Source: Crocinitomicaceae bacterium
GTDB taxonomy: Bacteria; Bacteroidota; Bacteroidia; Flavobacteriales_D; Crocinitomicaceae
Length of the DNA stretch: 53,351 bases
NCBI GenBank assembly: GCA_014762645.1
Contig: JABURP010000120.1
Coordinates: forward strand, 1-53,351
Direction: 5' to 3'
The translations under genes and the position numbers were made by a program. Below the pieces are notes generated by a model, which saw only the letters and a program-made list of their open reading frames with translations, ran no database searches and had not been told where the DNA came from. This document shows positions 36,319 to 44,462 of the stretch, piece by piece. The number at the start of each line of letters is the position of its first letter. The stretch's first letter is position 1.

Positions 36319-37291
36319 AAAAATTGTCATATCAAGAACGGATAGCATTGGAGATGTAGTATTAACACTCCCGCTTGCTGGAATTCTAAAAAAGAAATTT
36401 CCAAATGCCCAGGTTATCTTTCTGGGAAATACCTATACCAAACCCATTATACAATGCTCAGAGCATGTAGATGAAGTTTGGGAATGGGCTATTATGAAGT
36501 CCTGGAGTTATGACGAACAGGTCGAATGGCTAATAGAACAGAACGTTGATGTGTTTTTACATGTTTTTCCCCGGCGTGAAATTGCGAGAATTGTAAAAAA
36601 GGCCAATATTCCTTTTCGCATTGGGACATCACACCGCATCTATCATTTGCTGACCTGTAATAATCTGGTGAATTTTACACGGAAACGGTCTGAACTACAC
36701 GAAGCGCAGCTAAATACAAAGCTTTTAGCCCCTTTTGGGATTCGAAAATCGTATTCCCTGGACGAGCTGACTCAAAATTTAGGGTTTAACCGCATTCCTG
36801 AGCTACCGGATAACTTAAGCACCTTAATTGATAAAGAAAAACAATCGGTAATTCTTCATCCAAAATCTCAGGGTTCAGCCATTGAGTGGGGAGTAGATAA
36901 TTTTATGAAACTCGCCGCTGAAATAAACGACAAGAAATTCCAGGTTTTTATAACCGGCACTGAAAATGAGGCAAAACATTTTAGAGATAAAATTCCATCC
37001 AGAAATAATGTTATTGACCTATCAGGGCAACTGACGCTGGAAGAGCTGATTGCCTTCATTGATGCATGTGATATCTTGGTAGCTGCCAGTACAGGCCCCT
37101 TGCACATTGCGGGCATCTGCAATACACATGCAGTAGGCCTTTTTTCATCCCAAAAACCAATTCATCCCGGGCGTTGGAAACCTCTAGGCAACAAGGTCTC
37201 CATTCTTACTTCCGGAAAAAATTCAACCTCTACCCAACCTTTACAAATAGATATTCGTGATGTACTAAAAGCGATAGAAAAAATCGTGTAA
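36299..37291 (+). CDS. family 9 glycosyltransferase (ADP-heptose:LPS heptosyltransferase-like)
   Basis: 330 aa, GT-B fold. The opening IVISRTDSIGDVVLTLPLAG (9-28) is the classical heptosyltransferase start; HPKSQGSAIEWGVDNFMKLA (near 183) is the donor-binding region, and ASTGPLHIAGICNTHAVGLF (near 262) the conserved loop. Likely adds a heptose or similar sugar to the lipopolysaccharide core. Ends nine bases before an inverted repeat. Confidence 0.9.
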   Translation: MIKVDPKKIVISRTDSIGDVVLTLPLAGILKKKFPNAQVIFLGNTYTKPIIQCSEHVDEVWEWAIMKSWSYDEQVEWLIEQNVDVFLHVFPRREIARIVKKANIPFRIGTSHRIYHLLTCNNLVNFTRKRSELHEAQLNTKLLAPFGIRKSYSLDELTQNLGFNRIPELPDNLSTLIDKEKQSVILHPKSQGSAIEWGVDNFMKLAAEINDKKFQVFITGTENEAKHFRDKIPSRNNVIDLSGQLTLEELIAFIDACDILVAASTGPLHIAGICNTHAVGLFSSQKPIHPGRWKPLGNKVSILTSGKNSTSTQPLQIDIRDVLKAIEKIV

Positions 37292-37299
37292 AAAAGACA

Positions 37300-37321
37300 A
37301 GTCCCGATTTCTATCGGGACT
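37300..37321. repeat. perfect palindromic hairpin after the GT9 gene
   Basis: AGTCCCGAT (37300-37308), TTCT loop, ATCGGGACT (37313-37321). Nine perfect base pairs and no T tract after it. It resembles short intergenic palindromes repeated through many Bacteroidota genomes. It could act as a weak transcription or mRNA-stability element. Confidence 0.55.
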
Positions 37322-37518
37322 CATCAACTTTTGAAATGAAAAAAACTACTTACTCTGTGCTTAAATGTACGGAGTTTTCTTATTTAAAACAAATTTTTCT
37401 TTAACAAAGTTTTTTATGTAAGCATACAATTGATTGAGGTGTATTTCTCGGCTTATGAGCGGTTTTTGGCACTGATTTTGATTTAATAGTAAGCGTAAAC
37501 CATAAAACAAACATCATC

Positions 37519-38343
37519 ATGCAAAAATTCACATTGGCTGTCGTGGCTTTGAGTTTTGCACTTGCGGCTACAGCACGTAACAACGACCTACAGGTTCCTG
37601 AAACTAATCAAACAGAGAAGGAACAGAAGCTAATTAACATCTCACATAATGCATTTAAACCCGGCGAAAAGCTTGTGTACAGGCTAACATACGGAGTATT
37701 TGATGCGGGAGAGGCAACATTCAGAGTAGTTGATACCAAACGAACGATTAAAGGAAGAAAATTGTGGCGAACGATTGCTACAGGTAAAACCGTATCTGCC
37801 TTTGAATGGTTCTATAAAGTAGATGATTATTATGAATCGTACATAGATGCAGATGCCCTGGTCCCTTGGGTATTTAAAAGAAGAGTTGATGAAGGAGGCT
37901 TTAAATTCAGCCAGGATTACACTTTCTTTCAACATAAAAATGAAGTAGAAACCGAGAAAGGAAATGTTCATGAAGTTCCGGATAAGGTGCAGGATATGAT
38001 CTCTGCATTCTATTACGCAAGAACGTTTGATTTTTCAAAAGCAAAAAAGGGAGATACATTTCTCGTTAATATTTTTATTGATGAAGAACTTACTCCTACG
38101 AGAATCAAATACCTCGGTAAGGAAGTCATCAGAACACGTAAAGGAAAGTATAGATGCCACAAATTTGCGCCGGTGGTTGTTGAAGGAAGAATTTTTCCAA
38201 GTGATGACGCAGCAACAATTTGGATTACTGATGACGAAAATAAAATACCGATTATGGCCAAAGCTAAATTGCATTTTGGATCTGTAAAAATGCATTTGGT
38301 CAGATGGGAAGGATTAAACAACCCCATAGCTGAAGTAAAATAA
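37519..38343 (+). CDS. DUF3108 family secreted protein
   Basis: 274 aa. Signal peptide at 1-19 (MQKFTLAVVALSFALAATA). The DUF3108 motif begins FKPGEKLVYRLTYG (about 47) and continues through DDYYESYIDADALVPWVF. The family is a beta-rich periplasmic domain of unknown function. The end is followed by two hairpins, one a good terminator. A 227-base spacer lies upstream without a clear promoter box. Confidence 0.88.
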   Translation: MQKFTLAVVALSFALAATARNNDLQVPETNQTEKEQKLINISHNAFKPGEKLVYRLTYGVFDAGEATFRVVDTKRTIKGRKLWRTIATGKTVSAFEWFYKVDDYYESYIDADALVPWVFKRRVDEGGFKFSQDYTFFQHKNEVETEKGNVHEVPDKVQDMISAFYYARTFDFSKAKKGDTFLVNIFIDEELTPTRIKYLGKEVIRTRKGKYRCHKFAPVVVEGRIFPSDDAATIWITDDENKIPIMAKAKLHFGSVKMHLVRWEGLNNPIAEVK

Positions 38344-38371
38344 AAGATCGGTTGGCGAAACAACCGATCTT
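38344..38371. terminator. perfect 11-bp hairpin after DUF3108 gene
   Basis: AAGATCGGTTG (38344-38354) and CAACCGATCTT (38361-38371) flank a GCGAAA loop. The T-rich side is on the minus strand (downstream TTTTATTTTAC), so it may terminate transcription from both directions or only stabilise a transcript. Confidence 0.6.
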
Positions 38372-38439
38372 AAAAATACAGACTACTAACGTCTTATGAT
38401 TTTATGGTTTAGTAGTTTCCGCAGTAAGTGCGGAGGAAA

Positions 38440-38468
38440 CAGTTCCAGTGATGCGGAACTGTTTTTTT
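38440..38468 (+). terminator. intrinsic terminator (7-bp stem, seven T)
   Basis: CAGTTCC (38440-38446), 8-base loop, GGAACTG (38455-38461), then seven T (38462-38468). A smaller hairpin TCCGCA/TGCGGA lies just before it. Reads for the plus strand, protecting the regulator gene from upstream transcription. Confidence 0.85.
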
Positions 38469-38751
38469 ATTTCATATTGAGCAACTGCTTAAGGTCCTTT
38501 ACATATTCATCCAAAGCATTTCTGCCGTCATCTGTAATTTTACATTGCGTTAAGGGATAATTGTCCTTGAATGATTTTTTGATCTCCAAATAACCTGCAG
38601 CCTCTAGCTTTTTTATCTGAACACTGAGGTTGCCTTTTGTTGCTTCAGTGATATCCAACAACTTGTTAAAGTTTACCCATTCTACCCCCGCCAAATAACT
38701 GACTATAGCTAGCCTTAATTCCTGATGTAAGAGCTTATTCAGCTTATTCAT
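38467..38751 (-). CDS. winged-helix transcriptional regulator
   Basis: 94 aa with one winged helix-turn-helix domain: RLAIVSYLAGVEWVNFNKLLDITEATKGNLSVQIKKLEAAGYLEIKK, split as helices near 12-26 and 33-53 and a wing (SFKDNYPLTQCKITDDGRNAL). Resembles the HTH_34/PadR-like small regulators common in Bacteroidota. It overlaps the membrane protein gene by eight bases. A palindrome sits inside the operon promoter, consistent with autoregulation. Confidence 0.87.
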   Translation of the reverse strand: MNKLNKLLHQELRLAIVSYLAGVEWVNFNKLLDITEATKGNLSVQIKKLEAAGYLEIKKSFKDNYPLTQCKITDDGRNALDEYVKDLKQLLNMK

Positions 38752-39298
38752 TTTCGATATTTCTTAATATAAATCCTGGAATAATGTATCCGAGTAAAAT
38801 GCCAACGGCAAAGATAAGGCTATGAAATTCTCCGGGGATGAAAAATGCACAGGCAATTGCGGCAAGTTCAAGCGCCAAACCACCATAAATAAATGGCTTG
38901 AACTTTGAAATACCACCACTAATAAAGGTAGCTCCACCTGCTAACATCAACACAAGCGTGTGTGGCGGTTTTTGTATACTAACAGCATACGCAATGGCCA
39001 ATATCAAACAAAATCCAAAGGCGCCCCAGGTGTAACCAATTACCCTGTCCATGGCTGAGGAGGCCTGTTGCTTTTTACTTTGTTTATTACCCACAATAGC
39101 AGATAGAACACCACCAATAATAGAGGCAATGGGCCAAACGATCCAACGGTACTCATAATCAATCAAAAGGTATTCAGCAATTCCGGCAGGAGCCATTACC
39201 ATACCCCAAATAATAAAATAAGCAGAATAGTTGTGAAGCGTTTTTTTGCTTTCGTTCATCATCCGCTCAATGATCTTTACACTTTCTGTAATTTCCAT
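38744..39298 (-). CDS. membrane protein partnered with a winged-helix regulator
   Basis: 184 aa, first gene of the pair. Residues 1-20 look amphipathic and polar, followed by about five membrane segments (YSAYFIIWGMVMAPAGIAEYLLI at 23-45 and others) and a short polar tail. No catalytic motif. A signal-sensing or regulator-sequestering role is suggested only by the operon arrangement. Function unknown. Confidence 0.75.
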   Translation of the reverse strand: MEITESVKIIERMMNESKKTLHNYSAYFIIWGMVMAPAGIAEYLLIDYEYRWIVWPIASIIGGVLSAIVGNKQSKKQQASSAMDRVIGYTWGAFGFCLILAIAYAVSIQKPPHTLVLMLAGGATFISGGISKFKPFIYGGLALELAAIACAFFIPGEFHSLIFAVGILLGYIIPGFILRNIENE

Positions 39299-39321
39299 TT
39301 TAAATTCGTATTAGTTTTTTA

Positions 39322-39353
39322 CAAATGTAAACTAGTTTATGAAATAAACCAAA
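39322..39353 (-). promoter_or_regulatory. promoter of the regulator operon with an embedded palindrome
   Basis: Minus strand: TTTG (complement of 39350-39353), 20 bases, TACATTTG (complement of 39322-39329). The 12-bp palindrome TAAACTAGTTTA (39328-39339) covers the spacer just before the -7 box and two bases of it, a position from which a bound regulator would block polymerase. Confidence 0.7.
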
Positions 39354-39522
39354 TTATTTAAGATATTTTAATCCGTCATATCTTTTTAAATAGTCTATCC
39401 ATACCGAAATCAGTCAATATCAGCCTTTATATTCAAACAGGTAAACTGATCAAAAAATAGAACTGACAACTGTCATCTTTTCAAAAGCCACTTTTGTTTA
39501 ACTTAGACCCAAATTTGGTAAA

Positions 39523-40548
39523 ATGGACTTATCAGAAGCAACACTGGAGCGCATCAAACTCCTTAAAGAAAAGTATGCGGCTATTGGCCAGGATCTCGAT
39601 TCCTATTTGGATGGATTAATTTTTTCAAACCCCTTAACATATTGGGATTATATTGAAGTAGATGCTTTACTGAGTCTTCAAAAACCGAAAACAGACTTTC
39701 CGGATGAGAAGATTTTTATTGTCTATCATCAGATCACAGAGCTCTATTTTTATCTTATTCAACATGAGATTGATCAAATATGCCGAAATGGTAAAATCAT
39801 TTCAGATATAGGGCAGGACCTTGGGTGGAACAAAGAATTACCTGTTGAGGTTTTTATTTCAAAGCTCAAGCGGTGTAATATGTACTTTGGAGCGTTGACA
39901 AGGTCTTTTGACATCATGCGATTAGGGATGGAGAAGGAGCAATTTACCAAGTTCAGGATGTCACTACTATCAGCCAGCGGATTTCAAACAGCTTCTTACC
40001 GTAAAATTGAGATTTCGTCAACGGACCTTCGTTATTTGGTTCATGAAACGAAACGGGATGAATTGTGGGATTCTGATATTCACGTGCAGTTAGATAACAT
40101 CTATTGGAGAGCAGGAGCCATTGTTGAAGAAACAGGCGAAAAAACACTCACCCTCCGTGATTTTGAAGAGAAATATCTGGAAGACTTCCATGAGTTCGCA
40201 GAAGAGTATCAACCTATGAATCTTTGGAAAAAATACAGGGCACTTTCCGAAAAAGACCAGAAAAACCCGGAATTAATCAAAGAACTTAGAGAGTTGGATG
40301 TTAATGTAAACATTAATTGGCCCTTGGTACATTTTAGAACGGCAGCACATTATTTGGCTAATAAAGGAGAATCTAAAGGGACCGGCGGAACGAATTGGCA
40401 AAAGTATTTACCTCCGAGTTTTCAACGCAGAATATTTTATCCTGAACTCTGGTCAGAACAAGAAATAGCTGAATGGGGTAAAAAATGGGTTGATGAAGTT
40501 TTTGCAGATTCAATTTCAACAGAAAATCAGCTGAAAGATAAAATTTAA
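39523..40548 (+). CDS. tryptophan 2,3-dioxygenase family protein
   Basis: 341 aa, cytosolic haem enzyme family that opens the indole ring of tryptophan to N-formylkynurenine. FIVYHQITELYFYLIQHEID (near 64-83) is the HxxxELWF-like substrate/haem region; SGFQTASYRKIEI (near 151) and GTGGTNWQKYLPPSF (near 286) are family landmarks. The sequence is divergent from animal TDO. No kynureninase or formamidase gene is nearby. Its stop overlaps that of the convergent T9SS gene. Confidence 0.85.
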   Translation: MDLSEATLERIKLLKEKYAAIGQDLDSYLDGLIFSNPLTYWDYIEVDALLSLQKPKTDFPDEKIFIVYHQITELYFYLIQHEIDQICRNGKIISDIGQDLGWNKELPVEVFISKLKRCNMYFGALTRSFDIMRLGMEKEQFTKFRMSLLSASGFQTASYRKIEISSTDLRYLVHETKRDELWDSDIHVQLDNIYWRAGAIVEETGEKTLTLRDFEEKYLEDFHEFAEEYQPMNLWKKYRALSEKDQKNPELIKELRELDVNVNINWPLVHFRTAAHYLANKGESKGTGGTNWQKYLPPSFQRRIFYPELWSEQEIAEWGKKWVDEVFADSISTENQLKDKI

Positions 40549-41978
40549 CGTTTAATAAACTTCATTTTTGATGTCCCGGTAGCGTGCGCGATTACCAGGA
40601 AGTAAATGCCTGATGGGAGTTCGGAAACATCCAAACTTTGAACATAATTTCCATTTTGCAGTACTCTACCTTCCAGAGACATAATAGAATAACTGGTCCA
40701 AACCTTATCAGATTGTATCACAAGTTGATTACTTACCGGGTTGGGATACAGTGAAATTTCGGGCAGGATCTGTTCTTCAAGACCAACAACAAAGTTCTCT
40801 CCACATGTTTCAACCGTGTTGGATTTATATTTAAAAATCTCTCCAAAATCACAACCTCCAATCTGAGGGTCATCACAACGATAATATCCTTCCAGCCCTC
40901 GGGTAATTGAAGTCCAGGATTGGTGAGCACCGTGCCAGTTATCCATACAATACAAAGAATTAGTGTCTACAGGATAAGCACCCCAGGTTTCTAATACCGA
41001 TTTAAAACCACAGTCATCAGAATATGACAAGTGTAATGTCAGGTCATTATACCCAAGATAAAGCCTTCCTGGGATATATGCATCCATATACGTGTTGGCA
41101 ATATAATATTGCTCAGTTACCTGATAAGAAGTGTCAGAAACATAAAAAGGATCTGACGGCCCTGTCCCCTGATAGACGATCAGATAATTAATATCAAAAA
41201 CGTACTCTACACTATCATTTGGAAGGTAAGACTTGGATGCCACGGTTTTTTCGAAATACTCAGTTTGAATCGGATTATAGGCTTCATATTTAACAACGTC
41301 TCCAATATTTAAGCTATTGACATCATAATATGTAGGCTTGGTAATTCCTGTTTTTGGAAACTCTTTACCTACTAAATGAAATTGTTCTTCTACATCCGGA
41401 TAATCATGTGTTTCCGGGAAATGATATAATGGTAAAACAGAAACAAACCCTGAATTCAATCCAACTCTGAATTCTGGTACGGCAAGATTAAAAGCCGCAT
41501 TAGTCGAGCTCAGAGTAAAGGTTTTAACGGAGTCCATAACTCCAAGCACCATTTCCTGAGTTACACTGGTTACTTCTGCCATGATAGAGTCTCCGGTGTC
41601 GTAGGTGTACACTAAAAACGTATCTCCAAGTGCAGCTTGAGTTTCCAGGCGAATGGTGTCGGCGTCTTTATTAAAGAATAAATGCGTGCCGGTAGGTTTA
41701 ATTATTACATGAGAACCCATCCACCCATCTGCATATTGAAACCCACAGGCAATGGTGGTATCTACAAACTCTTGTCGCAACTGCTTAAAAGGATAAAGAA
41801 TGGAGTCTCCAGCCACAAATTCAGCCGAATCACAGTTTAAACCCAGCATGGGCCCGTAGCCGTCTAACGTGTTGTGTGCCTTAAAGTAATGTAAATCATT
41901 TGAGCGAATACACTGGTAGTTCTGCCCAAATGTGAACAGAGTAAAACTAAGGAGGGATAAGGTTATTAGTAGCTTCAC
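40545..41978 (-). CDS. secreted protein with T9SS type A sorting domain
   Basis: 477 aa, GTG start. Signal peptide at 1-18 (MKLLITLSLLSFTLFTFG). Middle region of about 380 residues without an enzyme motif I recognise; it has few repeats and several cysteines (YRCDDPQIGGCDFGE near 370). The last 80 residues (SLYPNPVSNQLVIQSDK, MSLEGRVLQNG, SGIYFLVI, MKFIKR) are the T9SS sorting signal. Exported to the surface. Tail-to-tail with the dioxygenase by four bases. Confidence 0.85.
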   Translation of the reverse strand: MKLLITLSLLSFTLFTFGQNYQCIRSNDLHYFKAHNTLDGYGPMLGLNCDSAEFVAGDSILYPFKQLRQEFVDTTIACGFQYADGWMGSHVIIKPTGTHLFFNKDADTIRLETQAALGDTFLVYTYDTGDSIMAEVTSVTQEMVLGVMDSVKTFTLSSTNAAFNLAVPEFRVGLNSGFVSVLPLYHFPETHDYPDVEEQFHLVGKEFPKTGITKPTYYDVNSLNIGDVVKYEAYNPIQTEYFEKTVASKSYLPNDSVEYVFDINYLIVYQGTGPSDPFYVSDTSYQVTEQYYIANTYMDAYIPGRLYLGYNDLTLHLSYSDDCGFKSVLETWGAYPVDTNSLYCMDNWHGAHQSWTSITRGLEGYYRCDDPQIGGCDFGEIFKYKSNTVETCGENFVVGLEEQILPEISLYPNPVSNQLVIQSDKVWTSYSIMSLEGRVLQNGNYVQSLDVSELPSGIYFLVIAHATGTSKMKFIKR

Positions 41979-42119
41979 AATTCTTCAATTTACGTTAATT
42001 TACCTTACGAGTCAAGGGAAAAGTCATTTGCTTGATAATACCTTGAATACAGATGATAGCTAACAGCAAACTCTTAATAAACCAATGAAGAATTAACAAA
42101 ACTTAAAGGAACTCCTTTC

Positions 42120-42127
42120 TATTTTTG
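42120..42127 (+). promoter_or_regulatory. -7 box (TATTTTTG) of the M23 gene
   Basis: Exact TAnnTTTG 18 bases before the ATG at 42146. No good TTG element. Confidence 0.5.
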
Positions 42128-42145
42128 TAATTATATCGTGTGCGT

Positions 42146-43435
42146 ATGAAAAAGGTCTTGTATTTGAGTAGTTTGTTAGTGGCGGTGCTGGTGTCCTGTG
42201 GATCAGAAGAAAAGGTTCCGGATATTGAGAAAGAGGAAGTGGTAATTCCGGATCCTGTAATTGAATATGGCTTTATTCTGGATTCGTTTAGCGTAGTTAG
42301 GGATACAGTAAAACCAAATTGGACCATGAGTCACATGTTCCAGGGATACGGACTAACTCAGTATCAGATAAATCTGGCCGCAGAAAAAGCGGCAGATACG
42401 CTCGTAGGATTAAAGTACATTAAAGAAGGTAATGGATTTATGATGTTGTGCGACCCAAAAGACACCGCAAAAAGGGTACAATATTGTATTTATCCCAAAA
42501 ACATGGTTGATTATATTGTTTTCGACTTTACCCGGGATTCAATCATTGTGGAACGCAAGCAGAAAGAATACGAGGTAACGGAAAAAATGATATCTGGAGA
42601 AATTGTAAAAAACTCAAATCTAACGTTTGCGCTTGATCAACAATTAGAGAACATAAACATGACAGGGGAGATGGCAGAATATATTGCCGGAGTATTTGCA
42701 TGGACCATTGACTTCTTTAGGTTGTATCCAGGAGATTCCTTTAAAGCAATTTATACTGAAAAATCAGTTGAAGGAGAACCTTTTGCCGTTGGTGAAGTAA
42801 AACATGCCTGGTTTTTACATCAGGGGGCCGAATATTACGCATTTAAATATGTTATTGATGAGGATAGCAATAAGGTGGGATTCTTTGATGAGAAAGGGAA
42901 AGAAATGAAGCGCCCTTTCCTGATGGCGCCCGTAAAATATTCACGCATTAGTTCTGGCTTCACTATGAGAAGGTTTCACCCGGTTCAAAAAAGATGGAAA
43001 GCACACCTGGGGACAGATTATGCCGCACCACACGGAACCCCCATATTAGCCACTGCAGACGGAACAGTAATCAAAGCATCATATTCCGGCGGAAATGGGA
43101 ACTATGTTAAGATCTATCATAATGATGTTTACTCTACGCAGTATTTACACATGTCAGGTTTTGGGGCCGGGATACGAAAAGGAGTACGGGTTAAGCAGGG
43201 ACAGGTAATCGGATATGTAGGAAGCACCGGTCTGGCAACAGGACCACACGTTTGTTACCGGTTTTGGAAAAATGGCAAACAGGTAGATCACCGTGCTGAA
43301 AAATTTCCACCATCACTGCCAATGCCAGACTCACTGTTACCAGCATACCTGGAGTTTATTGAACCAATTAAAGCAAGATTGGATTCAATGCCAGTAACTC
43401 CTTATATAGTAGAAAGTGATTCAATTGTAGGCTAA
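42146..43435 (+). CDS. M23-family peptidase lipoprotein (unusual HxC metal motif)
   Basis: 429 aa from the ATG at 42146; an in-frame GTG at 42140 is less likely. Lipobox LVSCGSEE near 18. N-terminal part of about 270 residues is a non-catalytic domain; the LytM/M23 domain follows with HLGTD (H287, D291) and GPHVCYR (H368). In normal M23 enzymes the motif is HxH with the second His as zinc ligand; here it is Cys370. Expected to cut peptidoglycan cross-links, anchored to a membrane by a lipid. Confidence 0.88.
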   Translation: MKKVLYLSSLLVAVLVSCGSEEKVPDIEKEEVVIPDPVIEYGFILDSFSVVRDTVKPNWTMSHMFQGYGLTQYQINLAAEKAADTLVGLKYIKEGNGFMMLCDPKDTAKRVQYCIYPKNMVDYIVFDFTRDSIIVERKQKEYEVTEKMISGEIVKNSNLTFALDQQLENINMTGEMAEYIAGVFAWTIDFFRLYPGDSFKAIYTEKSVEGEPFAVGEVKHAWFLHQGAEYYAFKYVIDEDSNKVGFFDEKGKEMKRPFLMAPVKYSRISSGFTMRRFHPVQKRWKAHLGTDYAAPHGTPILATADGTVIKASYSGGNGNYVKIYHNDVYSTQYLHMSGFGAGIRKGVRVKQGQVIGYVGSTGLATGPHVCYRFWKNGKQVDHRAEKFPPSLPMPDSLLPAYLEFIEPIKARLDSMPVTPYIVESDSIVG

Positions 43436-44037
43436 GCTGGCACTATAGGACCCACAGGGATGACTAACATTGCGTTTTCCCATTCAAAAACAATTGCTCC
43501 CTCAGCCTCAGAAATACTAAAGGTCATTTCTTCCTTACTTTCTTGCTGCCATTGTGGTTCAATATCCACACGCAATACGTCTTTATCTTCCTTGTAATCG
43601 TAAGCCCCCCAAACACCGTGTTCATCCTGGCTCCACTCTTCATTCAACACAAGCGTCCAGGGTTCATCTTTTTTAGGAATAATAAACAAGCCATAAGTTC
43701 CGGGATCAACCTGGTTTCCGTCAATCATAGCTGCTTTATCGAATGTAACTGCTGTTACTTCGTCGGCTCCAGCTCGCCATATTTCATTATAAGGGACCAA
43801 CTCCCCCCAAATTTCACGACCTTTTACGCGTGGTGAGCCATAGTCAATAGCGATAGTCAATCCGTAAATTTCTCCCGAAGCCTCTTGTCTTGGACTTTTA
43901 CGTTCAACGTTTTCCTCAATAACATCAGTGCCGGTTTCAATAGACTCGTTTGTAGTTTCTTCGTCTGTTTTGGCTGTCTCTTGCCCACTACACGCAACCA
44001 ATAAGATCGGCAAGAGGAGAAAGAATATATTTTTCAT
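43432..44037 (-). CDS. DUF2911 family lipoprotein
   Basis: 201 aa from the ATG at 44037 (MKNIFFLLLPILLVACSGQ, cysteine 16 lipobox); an upstream ATG at 44067 would bury the signal. The DUF2911 core is IDYGSPRVKGREIWGELVPY (near 68), then WRAGADEVTAVTF and YGLFIIP. A Bacteroidota family of unknown function. Convergent with the M23 gene by a four-base stop overlap. Confidence 0.88.
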   Translation of the reverse strand: MKNIFFLLLPILLVACSGQETAKTDEETTNESIETGTDVIEENVERKSPRQEASGEIYGLTIAIDYGSPRVKGREIWGELVPYNEIWRAGADEVTAVTFDKAAMIDGNQVDPGTYGLFIIPKKDEPWTLVLNEEWSQDEHGVWGAYDYKEDKDVLRVDIEPQWQQESKEEMTFSISEAEGAIVFEWENAMLVIPVGPIVPA

Positions 44038-44052
44038 TGTAAATCTTTCTAC

Positions 44053-44060
44053 CAAAAATA
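44053..44060 (-). promoter_or_regulatory. -7 box (TATTTTTG) of the DUF2911 gene
   Basis: Complement of 44053-44060 reads TATTTTTG, 15 bases upstream of the ATG at 44037. It lies between the sigma operon terminator and the gene. Confidence 0.45.
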
Positions 44061-44081
44061 GCAACATAATTTATGATTGAA

Positions 44082-44111
44082 TAAAAAAACAGCCCGGGAA
44101 CTCCCGGGCTG
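44082..44111 (-). terminator. intrinsic terminator of the sigma factor operon
   Basis: Minus strand: CAGCCCGGG, AGTT loop, CCCGGGCTG (complement of 44090-44111), then seven T. Nine GC-rich base pairs. Ends the sigma/membrane-protein transcript. Confidence 0.85.
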
Positions 44112-44171
44112 CACTTAACTCAAGTTAAACCTACTAACTATGATTACTAACGAGGCTTTATATTTTGCTAC

Positions 44172-44462
44172 TTAAACTCCCCCATTAGTGTTTTCCGGCC
44201 TGTTATGCTTTACATGACAGTAAGCATAGGCGTGTCTTTTTCTCATTCCCCAGTGCCTGTGTTTTTTGAATCCCCCAAAGAGTATTCTTCCCAGAATTAA
44301 AATTCCAAGGGCCTGCCAAAATGTGATGAGGCCCAATCCAAATACTGAAGGCATGATCCAGTTCCAAAGGCCCATTACTATGAAGCCAATTATTGTTGCG
44401 GCTGCTACCATAAAAACCGGTATCATCCACATTTTTCGTCTAATTTTCTTTTTAATATCCAT
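44172..44462 (-). CDS. small membrane protein with a His-rich tail, sigma-factor partner
   Basis: 96 aa: basic N terminus, two membrane segments (about 13-33 and 38-60) and a C-terminal tail with five histidines and one cysteine (HRHWGMRKRHAYAYCHVKHN). ATG overlaps the sigma factor stop as TAATG, so both are made together. It could modulate the sigma factor, but it has no anti-sigma domain long enough to be recognised. Metal binding by the tail is an inference. Confidence 0.75.
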   Translation of the reverse strand: MDIKKKIRRKMWMIPVFMVAAATIIGFIVMGLWNWIMPSVFGLGLITFWQALGILILGRILFGGFKKHRHWGMRKRHAYAYCHVKHNRPENTNGGV

